64,000 nt of DNA from Dugong dugon (lineage: Eukaryota; Chordata; Mammalia; Sirenia; Dugongidae). Below, piece after piece: positions 1 through 10,891 of the stretch. The stretch spans positions 94,547,601 to 94,611,600 of the forward strand of contig CM057472.1 of assembly GCA_030035585.1 (NCBI GenBank), given 5' to 3'. The position numbers and the translations under genes were made by a program. The notes below the pieces were generated by a model, which had not been told where the DNA came from, made no database searches, and was given only the letters and a program-made list of their open reading frames with translations. The stretch's first letter is position 1. Every line of letters starts with the position of its first letter.

Positions 1-3000
1 CATCATGAAGACATAACCATAATAAACATCTATGTACCCAATGACAGGGCTCCAAAATACATAAAACAAACTCTAACAACACTGAAAACAGAAATTGACA
101 GTTCCACAATAATAGTAGGAGACTTCAACACACCACTCTCAGTAAAGGACACAACAACCAAGAAGAAACTCAGCAAAGATACAGAAGACCTAAAGGGCAC
201 AATCAGCCAACTGGACCTCATAGATATATAGAGAACACTCCATCCAACCGCTGCAAAGTACACATTCTTTTCCAATGCACATGGAACGTTCTCCAGAATA
301 GACCACATCTTAGGCCACAGAGCAATCCTCAACAAGATCCAAAATGTTGAGATAATTCAAAGTAGCTTCTCTGACGACAATGCCATCAAGGTAGAAATTA
401 ACAATAAAAAGAGCAAGGGAAAAAAAATCAACTACAAGGAAACTGAATAATACCCTGCTTACACATCACTGGGTAATAGAAGAAATCAGAGATGGAATCA
501 AAAAATTCCTAGAATCAAATGAGAATGAAAACACATCCTACCAAAACCTTTGGGACGTAGCAAAGGCAGTCCTCAGAGGACAATTTATAGCAGTAGATGC
601 ACATATCAAAAAAGAAGAAAGGGACAAAATCAAAACTTTAACTAAAGAACTCAAACAAATAGAAAGAGAATAGCAAAAAAAGCCCACAACCACAGAAGAA
701 AGGAAATAGTAAAGATCAAAGCAGAAATAATGAAATAGAGAACAGAAAAACAATAGAAAGAATCAACAAAACCAAAAGTTGTTTCTTTCAAAGAATCAAC
801 AAAATTGACAAACCAACGGCCAGACTGACAAAAGAAAAACAGAAGAGGGCGCAAACAACCCAAATAAGAAATGAAATGGGAGACATTACAACAGACCCAA
901 CAGAAATAAAAAGGATTATAACAGAATATTATGAAACACTATACTCCGACAAATTTGAAAACCTAGAGGAAATGGATGTTTCTAGAAACACACGGCCTAC
1001 CCAAAGTACAACAAAGTGATATTGAAAATCTGAACAGACCCATAACAAGAGAAGAGATTGAAAAGGTAATAAAAAAGGTCCCAACCAGAAAAAGCCCTGG
1101 CCCAGATGGCTTCACTGGAGAATTCTACAAAACATTTACAGAAAAGCTTGTACCAGCACTACTCAAGCTATTTCAGAGCATAGAACAGGAAACAACACTT
1201 CCAAATTCATTCTATGAAACCAGCATAACGCTGATTCCAAAACCAGGCAAAGATATCACAAAAAAAGAAAATTACAGACCAATATCTCTCATGAATATAG
1301 ATGCAAAAAATCTCAACAAAATTCTTGCCAATAGAATTCAGCATCTTCTCAAAAAAATAATACACCACAACCAAGTAGGATTCATACCAGGTATGCAAGG
1401 ATGGTTCAGCATTAGAAAATCAGTCAACGTAATCCACCACATAAATAAAAGAAAAGAAAAGAATCACATGATCATCTCAACTGATGCAGAAAAGGCATTT
1501 GACAAAGTCCAACACCCATTCCTGATAAAAACTATCAAGAAAATAGGTACAGAAGGGAAATTTCTCAACATAAAGGGCATCTATGCAAAACAAATGGCCA
1601 ACATCATTCTTAAAGGAGAGAGGCTGAAAACTTTCCCCTTGAAAACAGGAACAAGACAAGGATGCCCTTTATCACCACTCCTATTTAACACTGTGCTGGA
1701 AGTGCTAGCTAAAGCAATAAGGCAAGAAAAGGAAATAAAGGGCATCTAAACTGGTAACGAAGAAGTTAAACTGTCCCTGTTTGCAGATGATATGATACTA
1801 TACACAGAAAACCCTAAGGACTCCATGAGAAATCTACTGGAACTAATAGAAAGATGCAGCAGAGTAGCAGGATACAAGATAAACATTCAAAAATCAGTTG
1901 GATTTCTATACATCAATAAGGAGAACGATGAAAAAGAAATCAGGAAAACAATACCATTTTCAATAGCCCCTAAAAAGATAAAATACTTAGCAATAAATTT
2001 GACCAGGGTTGTAAAAGACCTATACAAAGAAAACTACAAAGCACTACTGCAAGAAACCCAAAGGGATCTACATAAATAGAAAAACATACCATGCTCATGG
2101 ACAGGCAGACTCAACATTGTGAAAATGATGATTCTACCCAAAGCAATTTACAAATACAACGCAATCCCGATCCAAATACCAACAACATTCTTCAAAGAGA
2201 TGGAAAAACTAATCATTAACTTTATATGGAAAGGGAAGAAGCCCCGAATAAGTAAAGCACTACTGAAGAAGAAGAATAAAGTTGGAGGACTCGCACTACC
2301 TGACTTCAGAACCTACTATACAGCTACACTATTCAAAACAGCCTGGTACTGGTACAATGACAGATACATTGACCAATGGAACAGAATTGAGAACCCACAT
2401 GTAAATCAATCCACCAATGGCCACCTGATTTTCAACAAGGGCCCAAAGTCCATCACATGGGGAAAGGACAGTCTTTTTAACAAATGGTGCTGGAAAAACT
2501 GGATATCTATCTGCAAAAAAATGAAACAGGACCCATAGCTCACACCGTATACAAAAACTACTTCAGAATGGATCAAAGACCTGTATATAAAGCCTAAAAC
2601 TCTAAAGTTCATAGAAGAAAAAATAGGACCAACACTTCAGGCCTTAATACATGGCATTAACAGTATACAAACCATAGCCATCAATGCACAAACCCCAATA
2701 GATAAGCTAGATAACTGGGATCTTCTAAAAATCAAACACCTATGCTCTTCAAAAGACTTCACCAAAAGAGTAAAAAGGGAACCTACAGACTGGGAAAAAA
2801 TTTTTGGACAGTAAAAGTCAGACAAAGGTCTAATCTCCATAATCTATAAGAAAATCCAACACCTCTACAACAAAAAGACAAATAATCCTATTAGAAAATG
2901 GGCAAAGGAAATGAACAGACACTTCACCAAAGAAGACATTCAAATGGCCAACAGACACATGAGGAAATGCTCAAGATCACTAGAGATTAGAGAAATGCAA

Positions 3001-3195
3001 ATTAAAACCACAATGAGATACCATCTCACCCAGGCATTACTGGCACGAATCAAAAACACTGGAAATAACAATTGTTGGAGGAGTTGCGGGGAGATTGGAA
3101 CTCTTATGCACTGCTGGTGGGAATGCAAAATGATACAACCATTTTGGAAAATGATATGGTGCTTCCTCAGAAAGCTAGAAATAGACATACCATAA
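1..3195 (+). pseudogene. LINE-1 ORF2 pseudogene (endonuclease / reverse transcriptase)
   Basis: Broken ORF2, the LINE-1 protein that nicks target DNA and reverse-transcribes the L1 RNA. Frame 1 from base 1 shows the end of the apurinic-type endonuclease, including GDFNTPLS (about 121-144), a stop at 229-231 and the SRIDHILGHR motif (about 295-324). A stop at 448-450 is followed by several frame changes up to about 975. Frame 1 then resumes with the RT core: SPGPDGF (about 1096), [44 protein letters not shown] and [14 protein letters not shown]. The catalytic FADD box is intact near 1780-1792. From 976 to 3195 the same frame is kept throughout, cut only by stops at 1747, 2077, 2536 and further stops before 2911. 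The C-terminal cysteine/histidine region ([18 protein letters not shown], about 3073-3126) is visible. Decay by point stops rather than heavy indels suggests a moderately old insertion. Confidence 0.93.
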
Positions 3196-4540
3196 GATCC
3201 AGCAATCCCACTCCTAGAAATATAACCTAGAGAAATAAGAGTCGTCACTCGAATAGACATATGCATACCTATGTTCATGGCAGCATTGTTCACAATAGCA
3301 AAACGATGGAAACAACCTAGATGCCCATCAACAGATGAATGGATAAACAAATTATGATACATACACACAACGGAGAACTATGCAACGAGAAAGAACAACA
3401 ATGAATCTGTGAAGCATCTCATAACATGGATGAAACTGGAGGACATTATGCTGAGTGAAATAAGTCAATCACAAAAGGACAAATATTGCATGAGACCTCT
3501 ATTGTAAAAACCCATGAAAAAGTTCACACACAAAATGTAACAATCTTTGTTGGTTACCACGGATGGGAGAGGTGGGGGGGAAATACTAAATAGACAATAG
3601 ATAAGTGGTATCTTGGGTGAAGGGTGAGACAGTACACAATACAGGGGAAACTGCCACAACTTGTACAAGGAAAGGTCATGGAAGCCCCACAGACACATCC
3701 AAACTCCCTGAGGGTCTGAATTGCTGGGCGGAGGGCTCTAGGGACCATGGTCTCGGGGAACATCTAGCTCAATTGGCATGACACAGCTTACAAAGACAAT
3801 GCTCTACATTCTACCTTGGTTAGTAGAGTCTGGGGTCTTAAAAGCCTGTGAGCGGCCATCTAAGATACTCCACTGGTCTCATCCCTTAGGGAGCAAGGGA
3901 GAATGAAGAGAACATGATACAAGGAAAAGATTAGTCCGAAGGACTAATTGTCCACAGCTACCAAGTCCTCCACTGGACTGAGTCCAGTACAGCTAGATGG
4001 TGCCCGGTCACCACCACTGACTGCTCTGAGCAGGATCACAACAGAGAGTTCTGGACAGAGCTGGAGAAGGATGTAGAGCATAATTCTAATTCACAAAAAA
4101 AAGACCAGATTTACTGGCCTGGAAGAGACTGGAGAAACCCCGAGAGTATGGCCCCCAGACACCCTTTTAGCTCAGTGATGAAGTCATTTCCGAGGCTCAC
4201 CGTTCAGTCAGGGAGTGGACACCCACGTAAAACCAAATGAGACTAACGAGGTACAGGAGTCTAGTGACAAGGGCCAGAAGGCAGAAGGGGACAAAGAAGC
4301 TGGTGATAGGGAACCCAAGGTTGAGTAAGGACATTGTTGATGTGTTGTGAGATTGTTAACCATTGTCATAGGGCAACATGTGTAGTAACTGTTAAATGAG
4401 AAACTATTTTGTTCTGTAAGCCTTCATCTTAAGTGAGAATAGCAGCACAATTGGAAGAGCGTAGTCAATGTCACTGAACCGTGCATGTAGAAATTTTTGA
4501 AATGGTGTATCTTTGGCTATGTGTATTTTCACCAAAAAAA
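1..4540 (+). mobile_element. LINE-1 element, 5' end outside window
   Basis: Plus-strand LINE-1 retrotransposon. The window opens inside ORF2 (endonuclease), runs through the reverse transcriptase and the cysteine-containing C-terminal region to about 3195, then a roughly 1.3 kb 3' UTR, and ends in an A-run at about 4532-4545. The 3' UTR end ('gaaactattttgttctgtaagccttca') resembles the shorter tail at 8395-8545, so both seem to belong to one lineage active in this genome. The 5' UTR, ORF1 and the start of ORF2 lie before position 1. The copy is dead: ORF2 holds several stops and frameshifts. Confidence 0.93.
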
Positions 4541-4675
4541 AAAAAAGTTGAGAAGTTAGAAGGTTGATACGTTGTGGGGTTTTTAACCAATGTCATAAAA
4601 CAACACGTGTACTTCTGTTTCATGAGAAACTATTTGTTCTGTAAGCCTTCACCTGAAGTACAATAGAAAAAAAAA
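4541..4675 (+). repeat. second, partial copy of the LINE-1 3' tail
   Basis: Directly after the first L1 A-run comes a second copy of the tail: 'gttgatacgttgtgg...aaccaatgtcataaaacaacacgtg...gagaaactatttgttctgtaagccttcacctg', ending in another A-run. It matches 4319-4435 of the preceding element with moderate divergence but lacks that element's last roughly 90 bases. It could be a separate short L1 insertion into the first A-tail, or a tandem duplication. Confidence 0.75.
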
Positions 4676-4879
4676 AAAAGAAAGAAATGATGGTGACTGG
4701 AAGCAGAGTTGTGGAGCAGAGGTAGAGAAAGAGTTAGATTTTTAATGTTTTGAGTACGTTCACAGATTGAGATGTTGAGTGTGAAGGAAAGAGAGGTATC
4801 CAGAATAGTAGTGCAAATAAAGCACCTAGCACAAGACCTGGAATCTAGAAGTCACTTTCGAAGGTAGCCACCCTTAAAC
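4676..4879. other. short stretch without a recognised feature
   Basis: AT-rich sequence between the L1 tail and a MER5A-like fragment. I see no gene signal. Confidence 0.5.
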
Positions 4880-5064
4880 ATTAGTTTAAAACAGAATTCT
4901 TTGGAGGACTCCGTTAAAATGCAGAATCCTGATACCTATTCAGAGATTTTCATTTAATATATCTGAGATGAGCCCTCTAGGGAATCTGCATTTTTGACAG
5001 ACAGTCTAGGTGATTCTGGTACAAATAGTCTATGCAACTACCCTTCGAGAAGTGCTGATCTAAA
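4880..5064 (+). mobile_element. MER5A-like DNA transposon fragment (hAT-Charlie)
   Basis: Pattern 'ttggaggactccgttaaaatgcagaatcctg ... gggaatctgcatttttgaca ... aggtgattctggtac ... gagaagtgctgatc' follows the MER5A consensus in plus sense. Old, non-autonomous and noncoding. Confidence 0.65.
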
Positions 5065-5127
5065 GGGCTTGACATTTTCTGATTTTAAGCATTATTGGAA
5101 GAAATTCAATTAAACTACAAAAAAACC

Positions 5128-5275
5128 CTCAAAAACCAAACCCGTTGCCGCTGAGTCAATTCTGACTCATAGTGACCCTACAGGACAGAGTAGAACTGCC
5201 CCATAGAGTTTCCAAGGAGGGCGTGGTAGATTCAAATTGCTGACCTTTTGGTTAGCAGCCATAGCATTTAACCTG
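5128..5275 (-). mobile_element. AfroSINE
   Basis: Minus-sense SINE: 'aaaaaccaaacccgttgccgctgagtc', the 'gactcatagtgaccctacaggacagag' box, then 'gaccttttggttagcagcc' at the tRNA-derived head. Short form lacking the 'agatgtggcagtctgcttccg' insert. Confidence 0.9.
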
Positions 5276-7005
5276 GGTTTAAGTAATTGAAAATCTTGAG
5301 GCCATCACAAAGCATTTTATTTCAAAGATAGTAAAATGTTTCTAAATGGAACAAGTGTGGAGTGTTGAGTGACTATAAATAATGCTTTCTTCTTTCACGG
5401 AATGTAAGAGCCTCGACCACCGAGAACATCCTGTGAAGATATATGTAATCGTCTTTTAAATGGAATTGACCACTCATATAAAAACTGAAGAAAAAGCAGC
5501 AATATGTCAGAGGCAGTCAGACAGAGAGAGAGAGATACTAATTCCTTTGCCAATATTCTGTGTTTAGATTAAAACTACATTTGCTGGGACAAAATCAGAA
5601 CAAATGAAAATTATCTACCCCCAGTTGTCAAAACACAACCTGAACTTGGAGTGTCAACTTGGAGAAATAGAAAACATGTTAAAATCTTTTTTTCTTTTTT
5701 AACTTGATTTTTATCTTTCTTTTAAAGTACAGACTACCTGATGCCTTTCCATGAGGTTTCTCCATTTGTAAATCAAAGGCTCTCAAATAGATTATAAATG
5801 AAGACCTCTTCTGGGTTTAAAATAATGTCACACTAAACAAAGTCAAGTGACAAGACGTCTGTTGTAATTCTAATTAAATATCAGAGGGTCCCACTAATTT
5901 CTCTACTGGTTCATCAGGAGCTGGAATAAAGAATGCAGAAGGTGTTTGTACACACACACCAATTCTCCCTGAATTAGCTAGTTTTCTTAAAAGAAGGAAG
6001 CCTGCTCAGGAGGTTGCTCTCTAATTTCCAGTTCAGTATTTGAGATTTCAGACTCAGGAAGCCCAGACTGCTCATAGAAGTTTCAGATAAAAATCCTAAC
6101 ATTTGAATGCTTTTGAACCTCTTAAATTCTTGCCTTCCATCTAAACTGAGAGCTGGATATTTGTGAACAAAGTCTAGAGATTGCTGTTCTATATGGAGTA
6201 TGTAAATAAACATCAAGGTTAATGGTAAAGCGTATCTTTTAATACAAATTTTTATAAATAAGAAGACAGATAGCATCATCATTATTTTAGGGGCAGCAAG
6301 AAGATTATAATCAGCCTTGGTATGTAGCCAAGGAAATTAAAGGCAGGGAGTGTCAAAAGTAGCTTATATTCGCTAAGGGATCATCTCAGTAGCTGGGAAG
6401 AATGCATTACAAATGCAGAAAGTTGTGTGCCGGCCTCAAACGCTTGCAGATGACAGACAGTTCAATGCAGACAAATGAAATGTAATTATGACTTTGATAA
6501 GTCTTCATGCCACAAGACAATTCTTTGTAAGAAATAAAATATGAGCTTTTTTTTTTTTTTGTCCTAAAGGATAAAAAAGACTCTGGAGACAAATCTCTAT
6601 ATCTCATTAATGAAAGAGAAACAGAAAAGAAAAAGGCAAATCAATGCAGTTAACAAGTCTTAATGGCTCAATTGTGTATTCACTTCTGAACACTTGAGAG
6701 AGCACAAAACAAAAGGTGACTTTTCAATTACAAAATTCTAGCAATGAGAAATAGACTTTCAAGGTCTGGGTAATCATTGAATGAAGAGGATGAGTGCCAC
6801 ATCCTTTCGGTATGGCTTTGATAAATGTAAAGTAAGAAAAGAAAGATGCTCAAAAGATTCCTCAAATGACCACATTTGAGAATCTATTATTTCCTTCTTT
6901 TTTTTCTGCTTGTCAACTACAACCAAATCTTTAAGGGAACAATTCATTTACGTTAAGTTGAGTTCACGTTTGGTGGCCAATGGCCAGGGAGGTGCAGTGG
7001 TATGA
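5276..7005. other. gene-free AT-rich sequence
   Basis: No recognisable coding exon, RNA gene or young repeat. It includes a short GA run near 5521-5536, a T-run near 6549-6560 and mixed AT-rich sequence. Short ORFs here (for example about 5974-6282 minus and 6407-6607 minus) have no family motifs and look like chance. Confidence 0.6.
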
Positions 7006-7007
7006 TC

Positions 7008-7925
7008 TGGAGCAGTACCTCTCAACTGTGGGTGATTTTGCTTCCCTTAATCTCAACCACAAGCTATTTTGCCCCCTAAAAGACATTCGGCAATAGCTGG
7101 TTTTGATTGTCACAACTGGGGCAGTGCTACCAGCATCTTGTGGACAGAGGCCAGGGATGCTGCTAACAATTTGTCTTAGTTATCTAGTGCTGCTATAACA
7201 GAAATACCACAAGTGGATGGCTTTAACAAAGAGAAATTTATTTCTTCACAGTAAAGTAGGCTAAAAGTCCAAATTCAGGGCGTCAGCTCTGCTGAGTGGT
7301 ACCGGCAGAGGCGGGGCCTGTGGCAGCTCAAGGCCCCCTCAGTTTCGTCTCTCTGCCTTCTGTGGGTTACTTTCTGCCTGCTTGCCTTGCCAAGGTTTTT
7401 GGCTTGTTCCAGACTCAGCATCTGTCTCTTGTTGTCTCATGTCCGGTTCTTGGGACTTGAGCTAGCAGCTTACCTATTGATCTTGGAATCTGTTGATTTT
7501 CTCAGCCTGCGATCAAGAGTCCAGTTCCCCTACCTGCTGATCTTGGGTTCGCCATCCCCTGCAGCTACGTGAATCAGGAGAAACCTTGCGGTCTTGTCTG
7601 CTGATCTTGGAATTCGTTGATCTTCACAGCCTGGAGCAGGAGTCCCTCTCCAACCTGCAGACCTTGGGTTCACCAGCTTCTGCAGCTCCATGAATTGGGA
7701 GAGGCCTCTACCCTGATCCACGGACTTGGGACATTTTAGCCTCTACAATTCCATGAGCTGTTTCCTTGATATAAATCTCTTTCTATATATATTTATACGC
7801 TTTACTGGTTTTGCTTCTCTAGAGAACCCAGCCTAAGACACCATTCTACAATGCTCATGACAACCCCAATTACAAAGAGTGATATGGACCAAAACGTCAA
7901 AAATGCCAAGGTTGAGAAACGCTGG
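7008..7925 (+). mobile_element. MER20-like DNA transposon split by an LTR insertion
   Basis: The left half (about 7008-7171: 'cagtacctctcaactgtgggtgattttg', 'cacaactggggcagtgctacc', 'ggccagggatgctgcta') and right half (about 7841-7925: 'ttctacaatgctcatgacaac', 'aaatgccaaggttgagaaacgctgg') join into one MER20-type hAT-Charlie element. The two halves are separated by the solo LTR at 7172-7840. Confidence 0.75.
7172..7840 (-). mobile_element. solo LTR, MaLR/ERVL-like, with internal tandem repeat
   Basis: Minus-sense LTR bounded by 'tgtcttag' and 'ctaagaca'. The left side is the reverse complement of the typical 3' end ('gagaaataaatttct...ccacttgtggtatttctgttatagcagcactagata'). Flanking 5-mers are caatt and ccatt, a 4/5 match to a target-site duplication. 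Internally a unit of about 115 bp occurs twice (about 7472-7580 and 7590-7705), seen from repeated 'gatcttggaat.cgttgat', 'cttgggttc.cca' and 'ctgcagct.c.tgaat'. Noncoding. Confidence 0.75.
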
Positions 7926-8082
7926 ACTAAACCTTTCAAGAAGTTTCAGTCTATGTGGGTGGAATGGAACAGGTGGAGAGGGATATTCCGACAATAGTGT
8001 GAACATATCTGAAGCAGTGATTAGTTTCTTTGGAGATGTGGTGAAGATAAGGGAAGTATCACACACCTGTAGTGATCTTTGA

Positions 8083-8288
8083 GGAGTCCCTGGATGGTGG
8101 AAATGCAAATAGTTAAGCACTCTACTATTAGCTGAAAAGTTGGCAGTTTGAACCCACCCAGAGGTGCCTTGGAAGACAGACCTGATAATCTGTTTCCAAA
8201 CTTGAAGACTCTATGGATTAGTTCTACTCTGCACATATGTGGTGGCCATGAGTCAGAATTGACTCAACAGCAACTAACAACAACAATG
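8083..8288 (+). mobile_element. AfroSINE-related SINE, diverged subfamily
   Basis: Plus sense: 'gtccctggatggtggaaatgcaaatagttaag', 'ttggcagtttgaacccacccagaggtgcctt', 'ggtggccatgagtcagaattgactcaacagca', with an 'aacaacaacaatg' tail. This subfamily has the 'cctgataatctgtttcc' middle rather than the 'gatgtggcagtctgc' middle. Confidence 0.88.
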
Positions 8289-8394
8289 ATCATTAAGCTG
8301 ACTTTTAATAAAAAATTGGTAGGCAGAGGTATAGAGAAGGATATGCCTGGCTGATGAAATGAACTGATCAAAAGCAGTAAGACATAAAAGACAG

Positions 8395-8545
8395 GGTGGA
8401 AATGGGGAAAGGGCTGACACATCGTGGGGATAACAACAAACGTCGCAGAAAAATTTGTATATGAGTTGTTGAATGAGAAACTAATTTGCTGTGTAAACTT
8501 TCACCTACAACACAATAAAATGTTCAAAAAAACAAAAAAAAAAAA
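8395..8545 (+). mobile_element. short LINE-1 3' end
   Basis: 'gggctgacacatcgtggggataacaac...gagaaactaatttgctgtgtaaactttcacctacaacacaataaaa' followed by an A-rich tail at about 8527-8545. Strongly 5'-truncated L1 of the same type as the tail at 4319-4675. Confidence 0.75.
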
Positions 8546-10738
8546 GTGTATGTCAATGTCAACATCTGCTGAATAACAATCAGGAAGACACAGAGTTGAT
8601 AAAAGATGTGGCACAGATTCTTCATAAAGTTCCTACTATGTACAAAGTACTATTTGGGAATGCAATGAGAAAGATTAACTGGAGAGGAAACCTCAAGTTT
8701 TGGATTATTCTGTAGGCAATGTGAAGCCATCTAGGGTTTCTAACAGAAGGATAACACCACGAACCACATAATTTTAGAAAGATAACTCTAGTGGCATAAA
8801 ACAAGATGAATTGAAGCAAGAAGAGGTTTGAGTAAAGAAGTCAATCAAGTTATTGGAACATTTCCCAAAGTGTGTTCCAGGACTTGTTAAAAAGTGTCAT
8901 AGGACAAAAGTTTTATGTGGTTAAATAAGTTTGGAAAATGATTGGCTAAACTAAAATAGACAGGGTTCTCTAATACAGCACTTTTCAGAATCTTTTCTTC
9001 ATTGTTACATATATTGGCATTTTCCAAGTATGTTTGCCTAAGGAATATTCTTCATTGAATATACAACAGAAAGTAAGTTCCAAAGAACTCTTCATAAGAA
9101 ATGCAAAGCAATACTCAGGAGACAAATGATGGACAGTGGATTTAATCTAAAAGTTATTGTGATGACAGAACTAACTTTTAGGTTTTCAGCTTGAGAGACT
9201 GAGCAGAGAATGAAACCCTTAGGAAAATCTTCAGGGATCAAGATGTCCTTGATCAAGATAGGTCTGGAGCAAAGAAGTAAAGAACTCTAAGAAAAGGCTA
9301 GAAGATAGACGATGTGTGGTTTGAACTTGTATGCCAATACTGATCAATTATTGTAACTGTCTGAAATGCTGGGTTGAGAATGATTCTGAGGCTCTATCGG
9401 GGATCAATAAGAAATTCACAAATCTAGTGATACCTTGCATGGGAGCAAGGAAAATAATGAGTAGTAATCATGCCATATGTTTGTCATATATGGACCAGAA
9501 GGCAGCTAGCTTAAGATAGCTGATTTAGTGGTTTTAACAATAGTTAGCTCATGAAAGTGTTCTTCAAAGGAAACCTTGCCTAAATATGTAAACAAACAGA
9601 GCAGATAAAAGCAGAGCTGTTTCCTAGAAACCCCACCCACTCCATTTACCCTCCCTCCCGACCTATCCACTGACATCACTACCCCTAATAGCTTCTGGAG
9701 TTACCAGCTGAATAAGATAGGGCTAGCAGATGCTAAGGGAAACTAGATAGAATAGACACAAACATCTCTACCTTATCAGAGGAAATTCTTCTATTTTCTA
9801 CATTTGTTCCCTTCTGTTCTCTCTTAATAATTAGTAAATATTTGAGGAAACTTCCATGGAAATTCAACTTGGTCAACTGAAAATCAGGGGAAGTGATTTT
9901 TGGTTCACATGTGGCTATTTTGGTAAAAGTTTGGAGTTTACATGGGAGGACCACATTGGCTCTTGGGGAGTGGGTTGGCAGTTGTAACGGAAAGTGAGAA
10001 AACCCCAAAAGAAAGGTGTATCTATGGCAAGCAGAGTTCAGCAAAGCTCCTCTCTGTCTCTAACAGCTATCCTTTCTGAACCTTAGAGGTTCTGAGATTT
10101 ATTTAATAACTGGAGAATGATTTCTTTGCTGCTTCAATGGTTAACATAATGGTTTGTCCTGTAAGTTCCCAGTGAGGTGCAACGCACAGGAACAACGTAT
10201 TTTAAAATCATATTTTGTCTTGGAATCCAAAGAGAAGAAGGATGAGAATAATCTGTTGTTCAGACGAGCTTCAGATAGCTAATGAAGTTGGCAGGTATTT
10301 GGTAAAAATGATTAGATACAGAACAAAAGCAAACCAGTAATTTGGAGTTGGACAATTATTGGTGGGTTTCATCTCTGATACACACATACGTACAGTTCTT
10401 GCAACTAAGGCAACTTAATGTTTTTTCTTCCAATTTCAAGCAAACGCCCTCTGAAGGATCACAGCTATGCATGTTTTCTGTTCAGCTCTGCATACTGAGT
10501 ACCTAGCAGTTACCAGGCACTTAAGTAGTAGGTTTTCAGTTATTGTTCGCGGAGCTAAAGCTATTGTTTTCTGAATATCTAGACAATGTGCAATAGTAAC
10601 AGATACTTTACTTTTGAGAGCCTTGAACAATAAGGAGGCTGAAGCACTCCAGTCTTTTTTGGAGACATTGTAAGTATCTCTAAAGGCGTAATGTCTGTGC
10701 TCAGATAGATGCAAGCCTAGAATTCAAGTCGACTAGGA
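8546..10738. other. gene-free sequence
   Basis: AT-rich with no gene or clearly assigned repeat. Small ORFs (for example 9733-10044 minus) show no recognisable domain. Confidence 0.55.
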
Positions 10739-10891
10739 AGGAGCCCTGGTGGAGTAGTAGTTAAGAGTTTAGCTGTTCACCAAAAGGTCAGCAGTATGAA
10801 TTCACCAGCCACTCCTTGGAAACCCTATGGGGCAGTTCTACTCTGTCCTATAGGTTTGCTATGAGTTGGCATCAACTCAACTGCAAAGGGT
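10739..10891 (+). mobile_element. AfroSINE
   Basis: Plus-sense short form: 'ggagccctggtggagtagtagttaag', 'ccactccttggaaaccctatggggcagttctactctgtcc' region and 'atgagttggcatcaactcaactgcaa'. Confidence 0.92.
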
